A DNA stretch of 60,528 nt. Source: Desulfovibrio sp. JC010 (GTDB lineage: Bacteria > Desulfobacterota > Desulfovibrionia > Desulfovibrionales > Desulfovibrionaceae). The position numbers and the translations under genes are program-made. Where the stretch lies: contig NZ_VOIQ01000021.1 in assembly GCF_010470675.1 (NCBI RefSeq), forward strand, positions 1 through 60,528, read 5' to 3'. The first letter of the stretch is position 1. Each line of letters starts with the position of its first letter. The notes under the pieces are model-generated. The model was not told where the DNA came from. It ran no database searches and saw nothing but the letters and a program-made list of their open reading frames with translations. This document shows, piece after piece, positions 16,151-25,537 of this stretch.

Positions 16151-17338
16151 ATGCTTAATTTTCAGATATTCATTCCCACCCGCATTGTTTTCGGTCCCGG
16201 CAAGCTGGCAGAACTGGGAACCCTGCCTCTGCCCAAAGGCAAGAAAGCTATGGTCGTCATCGGTGAATCCGGGGCCATGATCGAGAACGGATACCTCGAT
16301 AAGGTTCAGGCCGCCCTTGCCAAGCAGGATGTATCCACCGTTGTTTTCGATAACATCTCCCCCAACCCGAAATCCGATCAGGTTGACGAGGCTGCTAAAA
16401 TCGCCCGCGAAAAAGGAATCGACTTCATTGTTGCTCTCGGCGGCGGATCCACCATCGACGCATCCAAGGCCATCGCACTTCTGACCACCAACGTGGGTAA
16501 ATGCTGGGATTACATGCAGTCCGGTTCCGGCGGAGGAGTCAATCCTGAAAACCCCGCAGCACCGCTCATCGCCATTCCCACCACAGCGGGAACAGGCACT
16601 GAAGCGGACCAGTGGGCGGTAATCAACAAATCCGGCGGCATTGAAAAAATCAGCCTCGGCAATGATTCCACGTTCCCGGCCATCTCAATTGTAGACCCGG
16701 AGCTCATGGTCAGCGTGCCCCCGCGCACCACCGCCTACACCGGCATCGATGCATTTTTCCATGCGGTAGAAACCTTCCTTTCCACCGCGCACCAGCCCAT
16801 GAGCGACATGCTCGCCCTTGAAGCAGTGCACCTGAGCAGCCACTACCTGCCCATGGCCATTGCTGAAGGCGACAACATTGAAGCCCGCACCGTCATGGCC
16901 TGGTCCAGCACCGCCGCAGGTATGTGCGAGACTCTTTCTCGCTGCATTTCCCAGCATTCACTTGAGCATGCCTTAAGTGCAAAATACCCGGAACTGCCGC
17001 ACGGTCTCGGCCTTGCCAAGCTTTCCATCCCTTATTTCAAGCGTCTGATCCCGGAAAGCCCGGAGCGTTTCGAAGATCTGGCCATGGCCATGGGTTACGA
17101 TACCCAGCAGTTTGATGAGAACCAGCGCGCTACCGTTTTCCTCGAAGGCTTGCGCTCCCTGCTCGAACGGGCCGGATTCAACGAGGAGTCCCTCAAGGAT
17201 TACGGCGCAAAAGAAGAAGACGTTGCCGAGTTGGTGGATATCGCCGAGCAGACCATGGGCAAACTTTTTGAGTTCACACCTGCGAAAATGGAACGCGAAG
17301 ATCTCGAATGCATCATGTCCGAAGCTATCGCGGGGTAG
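16151..17338 (+). CDS. iron-containing alcohol dehydrogenase
   Basis: 395 residues, the full family length. Oxidises alcohols or reduces aldehydes with NAD(P), using a metal held by Asp and His. Seen: GGGSTIDASKA in the nucleotide-binding region, IPTTAGTGTEADQWA, then GIDAFFHAVETF and SQHSLEHALSAKYPELPHG supplying the metal ligands. A strong SD (AAAGGAAG) precedes the ATG. Desulfovibrio species have several such enzymes for ethanol or 1,3-propanediol oxidation linked to sulfate reduction; the substrate of this one cannot be told from sequence. Confidence 0.92.
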   Translation: MLNFQIFIPTRIVFGPGKLAELGTLPLPKGKKAMVVIGESGAMIENGYLDKVQAALAKQDVSTVVFDNISPNPKSDQVDEAAKIAREKGIDFIVALGGGSTIDASKAIALLTTNVGKCWDYMQSGSGGGVNPENPAAPLIAIPTTAGTGTEADQWAVINKSGGIEKISLGNDSTFPAISIVDPELMVSVPPRTTAYTGIDAFFHAVETFLSTAHQPMSDMLALEAVHLSSHYLPMAIAEGDNIEARTVMAWSSTAAGMCETLSRCISQHSLEHALSAKYPELPHGLGLAKLSIPYFKRLIPESPERFEDLAMAMGYDTQQFDENQRATVFLEGLRSLLERAGFNEESLKDYGAKEEDVAELVDIAEQTMGKLFEFTPAKMEREDLECIMSEAIAG

Positions 17339-17452
17339 AGGGAGTGATTGACATTTGAGTGTGGTCTTTTATAAGTATAACCACAGACAATTAAAGAATT
17401 TTGATAAGCTTCAAAGTGTAGGTAGATGGGGATCGGAGGAAAATACCGCACA

Positions 17453-18346
17453 ATGACTAAAAAGCAGAAACAAATCGTTCAGTGTCCATTTTGTGATAGC
17501 AACCGTCTCTACTTCAGGCGGGGGCTGGTTTCTGACGTGCTCATTTCCCTGATTGTTCCGGTCAGATCATACACCTGCGGCTCATGCAGCCGCAGCTTCC
17601 GCCGCTATGGCAATTACTTCACCAGCAAACAGGCCCTGATCCATATTTTCGGCGCGCTGGCAATACTCGCTTTCATTAATCCGCAACTGCTGCTCCCGGA
17701 AAGCTGGCTGCTCAAAGAAGAACAGGTTGAAACTGTTCCTGTTGAAGAAGCTGCTGAGATTGAAATAATTGAAACCCAGCCGGAAAACGAACTTCCCCTG
17801 CTTTCCATGGCTATTGCCAATGCCACCAACAGTACGGTTCAGCTGGAAAACGGAACTGTTGCAGTTGCAACCTCAAATAGCACTGCCAATGCTACGCTTG
17901 GAAATGCGACACAGGCTAATGCCACCGCAAAGACCATTCTGGCTTTCAACGGTACGGACGTAAGCAACGCCACAGTTGCAGCCAGGCAGCCCGAAGAAAA
18001 AGCCAAAGAACCGGAAAAAGAAATCCACGGTTTGCAGGAAGGCAAGCTCAAATCCATCTATTTCAAGGAAGTGGACGGCAAAACCAGAATCAGCCTTGAT
18101 CTCGGTGGTGCCCCCCTTTCCTACACGTCCTTTTTCCTGAAAGATCCCAACCGCCTTGTGGTGGATATTCAGGGTAAATGGGATTACTTCGGCCCCACTG
18201 TACTCAAGCCTGAAAACCCCATCTTCTCGCGCTTCAGGATCGGCATCTATGACGAAAAAATCCGCATGGTCATGGACCTCAAAGGCCAGACCCCGGCCCC
18301 GGTCATCACCAAGACCGCAAGCGGACTTGATATTGATGTGAAATAG
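17453..18346 (+). CDS. zinc-ribbon, membrane-anchored AMIN-domain protein
   Basis: Chosen start ATG at 17453, 12 nt after GGAGGA; an in-frame ATG at 17426 would add nine residues without a good site. An N-terminal zinc ribbon (CPFC near residue 11, CGSC near 43) precedes one membrane segment (about residues 65-83), a long Asn/Thr/Ala-rich linker, and a C-terminal AMIN-like domain (about residues 200-297; KTRISLDLGG, DPNRLVVDIQGKW, KIRMVMDLKG). AMIN domains bind peptidoglycan or outer-membrane secretins. The cytoplasmic ribbon with a periplasmic AMIN domain suggests a protein that bridges the envelope; its partner is unknown. Confidence 0.8.
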   Translation: MTKKQKQIVQCPFCDSNRLYFRRGLVSDVLISLIVPVRSYTCGSCSRSFRRYGNYFTSKQALIHIFGALAILAFINPQLLLPESWLLKEEQVETVPVEEAAEIEIIETQPENELPLLSMAIANATNSTVQLENGTVAVATSNSTANATLGNATQANATAKTILAFNGTDVSNATVAARQPEEKAKEPEKEIHGLQEGKLKSIYFKEVDGKTRISLDLGGAPLSYTSFFLKDPNRLVVDIQGKWDYFGPTVLKPENPIFSRFRIGIYDEKIRMVMDLKGQTPAPVITKTASGLDIDVK

Positions 18347-18368
18347 AATTTTCAAAATAAAGAATCTC

Positions 18369-18404
18369 AAACTCCCCGTGACCATCAGGTTGCGGGGAGT
18401 TTTT
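18369..18404 (+). terminator. terminator after AMIN-domain gene
   Basis: Ten-base stem AAACTCCCCG with CGGGGAGTTT around a 14 nt loop, followed by T residues. It starts 22 bases past the stop of the AMIN-domain gene, and also lies before the convergent M24 peptidase stop. Confidence 0.85.
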
Positions 18405-18426
18405 CATGCGAAACTTCTGCTAAATC

Positions 18427-19656
18427 CTACTCAATACAAATAATATCGTAATCATCCCCGGTAATGCACTCCGCTCCGTCAGCGGTCACTTCAAAAGTAT
18501 TCTCCACCCCGACCATACCAATTCCGGGAATGCCCTGCTTCGGCTCAAGAGCGAAGACCATTCCTTCCTCGATGGGTATGTCAAAGCCCTTGGCAATGGG
18601 CGGAAAACCGTCAATGGTCAGACCGATGCCATGCCCGATAAAAGGCACCTTGCATTCCCCGATACCCATAAAACCTTCCATGAACCCTTCTTTTGCAGCC
18701 TGCTCCATGACCTTGGCGTAAACTTCGCTGACAAGGTTTCCGGGATAAAGGTGATCAGCAGCAAGGGCCTGCATGTCCTGACAGAAATACTGGGCATCCA
18801 GCACCCCCGTGGGAATGGAGCTTTTGGGTCCGGACCAGTAAACCTGTGTTTTATCGGTGTGATACCCCTCCATGACGAATCCGCAGTCAACTGAAAGAGG
18901 CGCGCCTTTTTCCCAGAATTTATCACCGCTGCCCATAAAAGGAGAAGCGGGATGCACCCCGCGTAAACCGAGGGGGCCATCAAAGGAACTGGGATAGATG
19001 CCGGAATCACCGGCGGAAATATGGCCGAGAAAAATCTCCGCGCCAAAAGTCTGCATGCGCATATGCCCTTCATGCCCCAGCTCAAAAAAGATATTCCAGA
19101 GATATTTGGATATCTCCATTTCACTCATGCCCGTCTCAATAAGTTCCGGCAGAACTTCCACCAGCGCGGTATTATGCAGGTGCCCAACTTCACGCATGAT
19201 TTCAAGTTCCCATTCAGACTTCAGCGCACGCGCGCGGGCCATTACCATATCGCCGGGAACGAACTTATATCCGGACATGCGTGAGGTAAGCATTTCGCCA
19301 AGCTGCCATGTCAGCCCTGCAGTATCCGCCGCGATAACCTCACTCAAAGGCTGCCCGGCCTGCTTTGCCAGCGGAGCGAGATCTTTAAAAGACCTGAAAC
19401 CGACAATATTTTTAATGGCACTTTCGATATTTGCCCGATCGCATGATTTACGCACAAAAAAGACAGGCTCGCCTTCCAGCGGAAGCCAGACCGCACCGTT
19501 GACAAAGGAACCGGAGAGGTAATAAATCTGCAAGCGCGAAAAACAGAGCATCCCCCCGGCCTGCGGAGCTACTTCGGGAAGGAAACGGCGGCATTTTTCC
19601 CAGCGGGCTTCCAGCTCACTGCGCGGCACAACCACATTGGATTCGAACTCAGACAT
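18427..19656 (-). CDS. M24 family metallopeptidase (Xaa-Pro peptidase-like)
   Basis: 409 residues. A creatinase-like N-terminal domain (residues 1-165) precedes the pita-bread catalytic domain. The five metal ligands are visible: Asp in VDCGFVMEGYHTDKTQ (two Asp), His in FIGHGIGLTIDG, Glu in FALEPKQG and Glu in VGVENTFEV. Enzymes of this family cleave N-terminal residues before proline, or act on dipeptides; the precise substrate is not set by the sequence. No signal peptide is seen, so it is cytoplasmic. It stands alone and is transcribed convergently with the AMIN-domain gene. Confidence 0.9.
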   Translation of the reverse strand: MSEFESNVVVPRSELEARWEKCRRFLPEVAPQAGGMLCFSRLQIYYLSGSFVNGAVWLPLEGEPVFFVRKSCDRANIESAIKNIVGFRSFKDLAPLAKQAGQPLSEVIAADTAGLTWQLGEMLTSRMSGYKFVPGDMVMARARALKSEWELEIMREVGHLHNTALVEVLPELIETGMSEMEISKYLWNIFFELGHEGHMRMQTFGAEIFLGHISAGDSGIYPSSFDGPLGLRGVHPASPFMGSGDKFWEKGAPLSVDCGFVMEGYHTDKTQVYWSGPKSSIPTGVLDAQYFCQDMQALAADHLYPGNLVSEVYAKVMEQAAKEGFMEGFMGIGECKVPFIGHGIGLTIDGFPPIAKGFDIPIEEGMVFALEPKQGIPGIGMVGVENTFEVTADGAECITGDDYDIICIE

Positions 19657-19771
19657 GGGAAATACTCCTTGTATGTATCGATTTCATATAAAAAGAGGTA
19701 AAAGAGAGCTTTGCAAGTAACCGGGCTTTACTGTAGCATGCGAAAATCAATTGGACGGAGAGACCAAAAAC

Positions 19772-20194
19772 ATGCTTATATTTGACGAAAAAAAATTAGC
19801 CGCACTTCTTGACGAGGTCAAGGTCATAGCCGTAATCGGCGCGGTAGATAAACCCGGACGCCCGGTGGACCGGGTCTGCCGTTATATGATTGATGCAGGC
19901 TACGAAATCATCCCCGTGCACCCTAAAAGGGAGAATGTCTGGGGACTTAAGACATACAAATCCGTTACCGACATTCCCGTTCCGGTTGATCTCGTGAACC
20001 TTTTCAGGGCTTCCCAGTTCTGTGCGGATCATGCCCGTGAAGTACTGAGCCTTGAAACCCTGCCCAAATGTTTTTGGATGCAGGAAGGAATTTTCAGCCC
20101 CGAAGCACGCGAACTGCTCGAAGGCAAAGATATCACAGTAATCGAAGACCGTTGCATAATGGTTGACCATAAAAATTTAGCAGGCAATAAATAA
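19772..20194 (+). CDS. CoA-binding domain protein (YccU-like)
   Basis: 140 residues from the ATG at 19772, which has GGAG about 10 nt upstream; a TTG 21 bases earlier is in frame but less likely. A Rossmann-type CoA-binding domain spans the whole protein: VIAVIGAVDKPGRPVDRV, GYEIIPVHPKRENVWGLK, IPVPVDLVNLFRA. This is the free-standing family related to the CoA-binding part of succinyl-CoA synthetase. A regulatory or acyl-CoA sensing role is usual to assume but unproven. Its stop overlaps the start of the next gene by one base, so the two are coupled. Confidence 0.85.
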   Translation: MLIFDEKKLAALLDEVKVIAVIGAVDKPGRPVDRVCRYMIDAGYEIIPVHPKRENVWGLKTYKSVTDIPVPVDLVNLFRASQFCADHAREVLSLETLPKCFWMQEGIFSPEARELLEGKDITVIEDRCIMVDHKNLAGNK

Positions 20195-20631
20195 TGAGCA
20201 AGGCTTTTGAATGCCAAATGTGCGGCCACTGCTGTCAGGGCGAAGGCGGCATCATCATGACCGCCAAGGACCGCAACAGACTCGCCGACCACCTCGGCAT
20301 ATCCGAACAGGAACTGATTGAGAAACACAGCGAAACCGTTAACGGTAAAATCCGCCTTAGGTCCCGCGAGGACGGATACTGTGTATTTTATAATGAAGGC
20401 TGCGGAGTCCACCCCGGCCGCCCGGACATCTGTAGAGCATGGCCCTTTTTCCGGGGCAATCTAATTGATGAAATGAGCTGGGAGATGATTCAGGAATACT
20501 GTCCCGGCGTGAACAATGAAGCCGGCCACGCCAAATTTGTTGAAGAAGGCAAGGAATACATCCGCGCTGAAGGCTTGCGCCAGCACGATCCCGATGTGGC
20601 CCCAAACGCACTGATTACTGACGAAGACTAA
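20194..20631 (+). CDS. YkgJ-type cysteine-cluster protein
   Basis: 145 residues. The cysteine motif CQMCGHCCQGEGG near the start and later CVFYNEGCGVHPGRPDICRAWPFF fit the YkgJ (UPF0153) family, small proteins thought to bind zinc or an iron-sulfur cluster; function is unknown. The ATG overlaps the stop of the CoA-binding gene. It is followed after 8 bases by the DnaJ-like gene, so all three are probably one operon. Confidence 0.88.
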   Translation: MSKAFECQMCGHCCQGEGGIIMTAKDRNRLADHLGISEQELIEKHSETVNGKIRLRSREDGYCVFYNEGCGVHPGRPDICRAWPFFRGNLIDEMSWEMIQEYCPGVNNEAGHAKFVEEGKEYIRAEGLRQHDPDVAPNALITDED

Positions 20632-20639
20632 TTTCCGCT

Positions 20640-21452
20640 ATGAACACAAGACAGGCACAGAGCATCTTAAAAGTCGGCCCCAATGCCAGCGAGGAGGACA
20701 TCAAACGTTCTTTCCGCAAGCTGGCATTCAGCATGCACCCGGACTTGAACCCCAGCCCTGATGCCGCCAAAAAATTCCGCCAGCTCAACGAAGCCTACGT
20801 ATTCCTCAAAAACGTTGCCGGAAACACAGGTGCCGGAAAAGCTTCGGCGAACAACCGTTCATACACCCGCCGGAAACCGGACTTCAAATCTCAATCGGAC
20901 CGCAAGACCGCCCGCGAAGGAGCCAGCGCCTACCGCGCCCAGCAGTCCAAAGCCAAGACCGAAGCACGCAGCGACAACGGCACTTCCAATGCCCAGCAAA
21001 GTCGGTACTTTTTCCAGAAGGAAGAAGACGTGCTCAAGGATATTTTAAACGATCCATTTGCCCGTCAGGTCTTTGAAGATATCTACAGCCAGATCAGCAA
21101 GGATAAACCTTTTCAGAAACCTTCCGCCCCGGTCAAAGAGCGCAAACTCAATCTGAACTGGGGTGACAAGACCGCATCCGTGGATGTCTCATCCGGTCTC
21201 GGATCAGGTGTAAAAGCATGGTTCAAAGGTCAGCTGGATGACGAGCAGACCATCTATTTCCCGGCCTCAGCCTTGCATCCGGGCCGCAGCGTACGCATCA
21301 CCCTGCAACAGGGCATCCGCAAAAAAAGCAAAACCCTTGAAATCACCCTGCCCCGCGATTTCGTCATCGGCAGGCCCATCCGGTTGAAAGGACAGGGTCG
21401 CAAGCTCGGTCCGTTCAAGGGCGATCTTTATCTGCGGATTATGGCCAAATAG
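20640..21452 (+). CDS. DnaJ-like co-chaperone
   Basis: 270 residues. Residues 1-62 form a J domain with the HPD motif (SMHPDLNPSPDAA), which stimulates Hsp70 ATPase. A Ser/Lys/Ala-rich linker of about 90 residues follows. The C-terminal 110 residues resemble part of a DnaJ C-terminal peptide-binding domain (VRITLQQGIRKK, RPIRLKGQGRKLG, KGDLYLRIMAK). The cysteine-rich zinc domain of full DnaJ is missing, so it is a CbpA-like or specialised co-chaperone. Last but one of the CoA-binding/YkgJ/DnaJ-like gene group. Confidence 0.85.
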   Translation: MNTRQAQSILKVGPNASEEDIKRSFRKLAFSMHPDLNPSPDAAKKFRQLNEAYVFLKNVAGNTGAGKASANNRSYTRRKPDFKSQSDRKTAREGASAYRAQQSKAKTEARSDNGTSNAQQSRYFFQKEEDVLKDILNDPFARQVFEDIYSQISKDKPFQKPSAPVKERKLNLNWGDKTASVDVSSGLGSGVKAWFKGQLDDEQTIYFPASALHPGRSVRITLQQGIRKKSKTLEITLPRDFVIGRPIRLKGQGRKLGPFKGDLYLRIMAK

Positions 21453-21464
21453 GAATTTTCTGAC

Positions 21465-21791
21465 ATGTCTTATGAGAATAAAACGTTACAGGTACTAAAA
21501 TTCATATACAGATTTACAACCACCTATGCCGTTACCGGGTATTGCCTTTTTCGATTCTTTGTTACTGGAGATGTAACGCTTGACTATTGGTGGATTTTTT
21601 TGATGGGTATTTTCTTGGGCCTGTTGGCAGATTTTTCATTCTTTTGCAAAGCCCGTCTCGAAAAGCTTAATGTGGATAATTATCCCAGCAAGAATGCAAT
21701 GGTGTCGGATAATTTAAAAATGTCACGACATTATTTCTTCAAACTAGGCGACGGGCTTGAGGATAAAGATTTTTTTGATGGCTTTAAATAA
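21465..21791 (+). CDS. small two-segment membrane protein
   Basis: 108 residues with two hydrophobic segments (about 15-32 and 40-58) and a charged C-terminal tail containing SRHYFFKLGDGLEDKDFFDGF. No recognised motif. It lies 12 bases after the DnaJ-like gene and is likely in its operon. Its base composition is more AT-rich than the neighbours, and a 264-base untranslated region follows it before hisH. Confidence 0.65.
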   Translation: MSYENKTLQVLKFIYRFTTTYAVTGYCLFRFFVTGDVTLDYWWIFLMGIFLGLLADFSFFCKARLEKLNVDNYPSKNAMVSDNLKMSRHYFFKLGDGLEDKDFFDGFK

Positions 21792-22055
21792 ATTATCAGT
21801 CCTATTTCCGGTCTTATGACGGCAACTAATACTATCCGTCTCATGTAAAAAAACTCTCCATCTTCTGATCTTTTCACTTGTTTTCCCTCGATTTTTTGAC
21901 TAGCTCCTATATATAGAACAGAACCGTTATATACTGCCCTGTTATGGCAGCCGTTCTTCTGGGCTCAACTCTGTGCCCGGAAAATATACCCTCATTAAAA
22001 GTTACAGACTTCTGCGGTTCAATAAGTATTTAACAAACACAAGGGGGCCCCTCTC
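21792..22055 (+). promoter_or_regulatory. hisH leader and promoter region
   Basis: The stretch holds no coding sequence. It contains small inverted repeats (CTGCC/GGCAG at about 21938-21954, GGGC/GCCC just after) that could form hairpins in the hisH leader. The start at 22056 is preceded by AGGGGG. I see no clear T-box or attenuator with a run of His codons. Confidence 0.35.
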
Positions 22056-22694
22056 ATGCTGGCTATTCTTGATTACAAGGCCGGAAACCAGACCAGTGTA
22101 CAGCGTGCACTGAATAAACTCGGCATTGCCAACGAAATCACCAACGACAAGGATGTGCTGTCCAAAGCAACCGGCATCATCTTTCCCGGCGTCGGTGCTG
22201 CCGGACAGGCCATGGATGAACTAACATCCGGCGGACTGGACGAACTTCTCAAAGAACTCGTGCAGCAGAAGAAACCGCTGCTCGGCATCTGTGTAGGCTG
22301 TCAGATTCTGCTGGACTACAGCGAAGAAAACGACACGCAGGCTCTTTCCGTCATTCCCGGTGAATGTCGCCTATTCAACCCCTCATGGGAAGATTACGAA
22401 GGCGTGCCCATCCGCGTACCGCACATGGGCTGGAACACCATCGAGCTCAAGCAGGACTGCATCCTGTTCAAGGACATCGATCCCGATGCGCATTTCTACT
22501 TCGTACACAGCTACTACCCTGCTCCCGAAGACAAATACATCATCGGTGAAACCACCTACGGCCGTCCCTTCTGCTCCCTGCACGGGCGCGAAGGACTCTG
22601 GGCTGTTCAGTTCCACCCGGAAAAGTCCGGCAACCCCGGCCTGAAGCTGCTTTCCAATTTTTACGAATACTGCAAGGAGGCAACCGATGCTTAG
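22056..22694 (+). CDS. hisH: imidazole glycerol phosphate synthase, amidotransferase subunit
   Basis: 212 residues. A class I glutamine amidotransferase that supplies ammonia to HisF. The nucleophile is Cys79 in GICVGCQ (usually GICLGMQ) and the His-Glu pair is H187/E189 in QFHPEKSG. The oxyanion strand [10 protein letters not shown] is also present. The last residues overlap the first codons of hisF by 8 bases. In this region there are no other his genes, so the HisHF pair stands apart from a his operon. A role in another pathway (an LPS amidotransferase pair) is possible but less likely from the HisF motifs. Confidence 0.9.
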   Translation: MLAILDYKAGNQTSVQRALNKLGIANEITNDKDVLSKATGIIFPGVGAAGQAMDELTSGGLDELLKELVQQKKPLLGICVGCQILLDYSEENDTQALSVIPGECRLFNPSWEDYEGVPIRVPHMGWNTIELKQDCILFKDIDPDAHFYFVHSYYPAPEDKYIIGETTYGRPFCSLHGREGLWAVQFHPEKSGNPGLKLLSNFYEYCKEATDA

Positions 22695-23466
22695 TAAAAG
22701 AATCATCCCCTGCCTCGATGTCAGGAACGGAATCCTCACCAAAGGCATTAAATTCAAAGGCAATGTCGATATCGGCGATCCCGTGGAAACCGCCCGTCTC
22801 TACTACGAGCAGGGTGCGGATGAAATCGTATTCTACGACATCACCGCATCTTCCGAAGGACGCGGAATTTTCCTCGACGTGGTCGAGCGCGTTGCTTCCG
22901 AGATTTTCATCCCCTTTTCCGTGGGCGGAGGCATCAACTCCGTACAGGACATGCGCGATGTTCTCCTTGCCGGAGCGGAAAAGGTTTCCGTGAATTCCGG
23001 TGCGGTCAAGAACCCGGACATCATCAGCGAAGGTGCCGCAGCTTTCGGTTCCCAGTGCGTGGTGCTCGGCATGGACGTCAAACGTGTTGAAAAGTCCGAA
23101 AAGATTCCTTCCGGTTTTGAAATCGTCATCAACGGCGGCCGCAAGTACATGGGCATTGATGCCCTTGAATGGGCCAAGACAGGCGAATCCCTCGGTGCAG
23201 GCGAAATCTGCCTCAACTCCATTGATGCCGACGGTGTAAAGACCGGATACGATCTGGAACTTACCCGTCTGGTATCCGAGAGCGTACGCATCCCGGTTAT
23301 CGCATCAGGCGGCGCAGGCAACCCGCAGCACATGGTCGAGGCCGTAACCGAAGGCCGCGCTACCGCCGCGCTCATTGCCTCCATCGTTCACTACGGTGAT
23401 TATACCATCCCGCAGCTTAAAGAGCACATGGCTTCCAAAGGTGTACGCGTACGCGGCAGCTGGTAA
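22687..23466 (+). CDS. hisF: imidazole glycerol phosphate synthase, cyclase subunit
   Basis: 259 residues, a (beta/alpha)8 barrel that makes IGP and AICAR from PRFAR and ammonia. Asp11 in PCLDVRNG and the second catalytic aspartate in VVLGMDVKR are present, together with the phosphate-binding loops [42 protein letters not shown] and [12 protein letters not shown]. Transcribed with hisH. The C-terminal VRVRGSW differs from the usual ending. An intergenic repeat follows its stop. Confidence 0.92.
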   Translation: MLSKRIIPCLDVRNGILTKGIKFKGNVDIGDPVETARLYYEQGADEIVFYDITASSEGRGIFLDVVERVASEIFIPFSVGGGINSVQDMRDVLLAGAEKVSVNSGAVKNPDIISEGAAAFGSQCVVLGMDVKRVEKSEKIPSGFEIVINGGRKYMGIDALEWAKTGESLGAGEICLNSIDADGVKTGYDLELTRLVSESVRIPVIASGGAGNPQHMVEAVTEGRATAALIASIVHYGDYTIPQLKEHMASKGVRVRGSW

Positions 23467-23470
23467 TTTT

Positions 23471-23550
23471 GCCTTCGGCGACCCTGCCGGGGGCCTTAAA
23501 CCCTTTTTGAAAAAAGGGTTTAAGAATCCCAAAAACTTTTAATAGTTTGG
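23471..23550 (+). repeat. dispersed intergenic hairpin repeat, copy 1
   Basis: GCCTTCGGCG, then a GC-rich spacer, then an inverted repeat TTAAACCCTTTTT-GAAA-AAAGGGTTTAA, then CCCAAAAACTTTTA. Copies 2 and 3 at 53702 and 57004 have the same outline with a different stem sequence that still pairs. It follows hisF and probably acts as a terminator or mRNA 3' structure. Confidence 0.75.
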
Positions 23551-23588
23551 CTAGTTGCTAGCTTGGCAGATAGTGCTACTAAAAGATT

Positions 23589-23622
23589 AAAAGGCGAAGT
23601 TGATTTCTCAACTTCGCCTTTT
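23589..23622. terminator. bidirectional terminator between hisF and glycosyltransferase
   Basis: A perfect 15 bp inverted repeat AAAAGGCGAAGTTGA with its complement, around TTTC. Flanking A and T runs allow function in both directions; it lies two bases from the glycosyltransferase stop. Confidence 0.85.
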
Positions 23623-23623
23623 C

Positions 23624-24736
23624 TTATTTATTCAGGAACTCTTCTACCAGTTGTAGGTACGGTTCAATGCCGCATGGCACATCATCCGGCCATTGGAATG
23701 GTCGGCCTTGATCCTGTGTAGCTGTCGTTTGGATCATTTCAGCCATCTTTATGTAATCAGACGGATCATCAATGATCTGCTCTTCGGGCAGGAAGTAGCT
23801 GCTGCCGTTATCACGGGAACTGATTACCGGGGTTCCGCAGGCCAATGCTTCGAGCACGGAATTGGAACAGGCATCATAGAATGACGGAAGCACAAAAACG
23901 TCCGAACGTCCGTAAAGTGCGGGCATATCTTCCACTCTTCCCAGAAAATGCACACGCTCGGCTACGCCTAGTTCTTCAGCGAGCTTCACATATTTGGAAG
24001 GGTTGCGGCCGCCTGCCACCTGCAGGTGGTAATTGGCGGGCAGTTCCGCCAAGGCTTTGATCAGGAATGAAACACCCTTAAGCGCAAAATTTGTGGTTGC
24101 AGTGGAGATGAGGATATCTTTTTTGGACAGGGAAAATTCCCTGCGAGCCACGTTCCTTTCCTCTTCGCAGGGCTGGCTGAAGAGTGAAAGATCCGGCTTA
24201 TTATAGATGACATCTATTTTGCGCCCTGCAAGAGAGGGATGTGATTCCACCATCCAATCACGCACCCGGTGGGAAACACAGACCATGCGGCAATCCGATG
24301 CAGCCTGTTTACGTTCGATATATTTAATGAGCAGATTCACCAATGCAGTGCGGCGACGAAACATCTTGAAGGAACGGGCAAATCCCGCAGGCCATGCCCG
24401 CTGCGATAATGCCCAGAAGGATTCCAGCGGCCCACCGCCGATACGCAGTATATCCTGATTCAAGGATTTACCAAGACTGATGGTCAAATCGTAGTTGCCA
24501 TTTTTACGGGCCTTTTCCGCAGCCAGAACAAACCAGAGCAACTTCCCGGCCCGGCAGAATCCATAGCGTCCGACTTTGACAATATTTACGCCCTGCGGCG
24601 GTTCATCTTCAGAGCGGGCACAAATAAAATCCACACCGTATCCGGCATCGGCAAGGGCCGCACTCAGGTTGTATCCGAAACGTTCCACCCCGCCGTAACG
24701 ACCGAAACGGGGCAAAATCAGGGCTATTTTTTTCAT
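23624..24736 (-). CDS. GT4 family glycosyltransferase
   Basis: 370 residues, GT-B fold. The N-terminal acceptor domain begins with PRFGRYGGVERF, and the C-terminal nucleotide-sugar domain has TNFALKGVSFLIKALAELP, VHFLGRVEDMPALYGRSDVFVLPS, and SNSVLEALACGTPVISS, the EX7E-type region. Such enzymes add hexoses to lipopolysaccharide or lipid carriers; the sugar is not predictable. It lies alone on the minus strand, divergent from the PAP2 gene. No membrane segments, so peripheral. Confidence 0.88.
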   Translation of the reverse strand: MKKIALILPRFGRYGGVERFGYNLSAALADAGYGVDFICARSEDEPPQGVNIVKVGRYGFCRAGKLLWFVLAAEKARKNGNYDLTISLGKSLNQDILRIGGGPLESFWALSQRAWPAGFARSFKMFRRRTALVNLLIKYIERKQAASDCRMVCVSHRVRDWMVESHPSLAGRKIDVIYNKPDLSLFSQPCEEERNVARREFSLSKKDILISTATTNFALKGVSFLIKALAELPANYHLQVAGGRNPSKYVKLAEELGVAERVHFLGRVEDMPALYGRSDVFVLPSFYDACSNSVLEALACGTPVISSRDNGSSYFLPEEQIIDDPSDYIKMAEMIQTTATQDQGRPFQWPDDVPCGIEPYLQLVEEFLNK

Positions 24737-24894
24737 TGTAATCTATGTGTAATGTATAGCCCTTGCAGGCTTTTACTTTTATTTATATTGATACTCGCAG
24801 ACAAACAACACGAGCCTGAAATCATTGCAACGGACGGGCATGTTATTCGGAAACAACCGTCTTGCCAAGGAAAACGGACATACAGGAGAAATAA

Positions 24895-25494
24895 GTGCCT
24901 TTTTATACCCAACCGCTGGATATGCAGATTTTCATTCTGGTCAACCAGATTTTCCGCAAGCACTGGCTGGACATTGTCATGCCCCTGCTTTCATCCGCCG
25001 CCCTGCTCTGGGCTATTATCACGCTGGTAACTGTATTCGGAGTCTGGAAAAAAGGCCCGAAATTTCTGGTCATCATCCTGCTGATCTCCGCCACCATGGG
25101 ACTGGCCGATTTTTCCACCAACCTGATCAAAAAATCCATCGGCCGGGTCCGCCCGCTCAACTCCATCCCCCTGACCTATTTAAAAGAAGACGGCATCTGG
25201 CAACGCCGCCCGCTTGATTATCAGCAGACAAAAGAACGCGGCAACTCCTACCCCTCCGCACACGCGGCAAACTCCATGGCTTTTGCGGTCATGCTCATGT
25301 TCTTTTTCCGCAAACTGCGTCCATGGATGCTCTTCCTGCCCATCGGGGTAGGCTATTCCCGCCTCTATCTGGGCAAGCACTTCCCCACTGACGTCATGGC
25401 CGGATGGGCACTGGGAGCCTGCATCGCCGTTTCAGTCTGGCTGCTTTGGAGCTACTGGTTGAAATTTAAGTTACCGGAAAAATACAGGCCGTAA
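24895..25494 (+). CDS. PAP2-type membrane phosphatase
   Basis: 199 residues from a GTG start with AGGAG about 8 nt upstream. The three phosphatase motifs are present: KKSIGRVRP (C1), PSAHAAN (C2, histidine acid) and SRLYLGKHFPTDV (C3, nucleophile His and Asp). Five or so membrane segments surround them. Family members remove phosphate from phosphatidic acid, undecaprenyl pyrophosphate or lipid A. The neighbouring glycosyltransferase suggests envelope lipid or polysaccharide recycling, an inference from proximity. Confidence 0.88.
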   Translation: MPFYTQPLDMQIFILVNQIFRKHWLDIVMPLLSSAALLWAIITLVTVFGVWKKGPKFLVIILLISATMGLADFSTNLIKKSIGRVRPLNSIPLTYLKEDGIWQRRPLDYQQTKERGNSYPSAHAANSMAFAVMLMFFFRKLRPWMLFLPIGVGYSRLYLGKHFPTDVMAGWALGACIAVSVWLLWSYWLKFKLPEKYRP

Positions 25495-25500
25495 ATTTAA

Positions 25501-25532
25501 AATCCCCCTTGGAATGTTCTCCGAGGGGGATT
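25501..25532. terminator. terminator between PAP2 gene and small exported protein gene
   Basis: AATCCCCCT pairs with AGGGGGATT across a 14 nt loop, followed by TTAAATTTTA. It sits 6 bases after the PAP2 stop and 6 before the convergent gene. Confidence 0.75.
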
Positions 25533-25537
25533 AAATT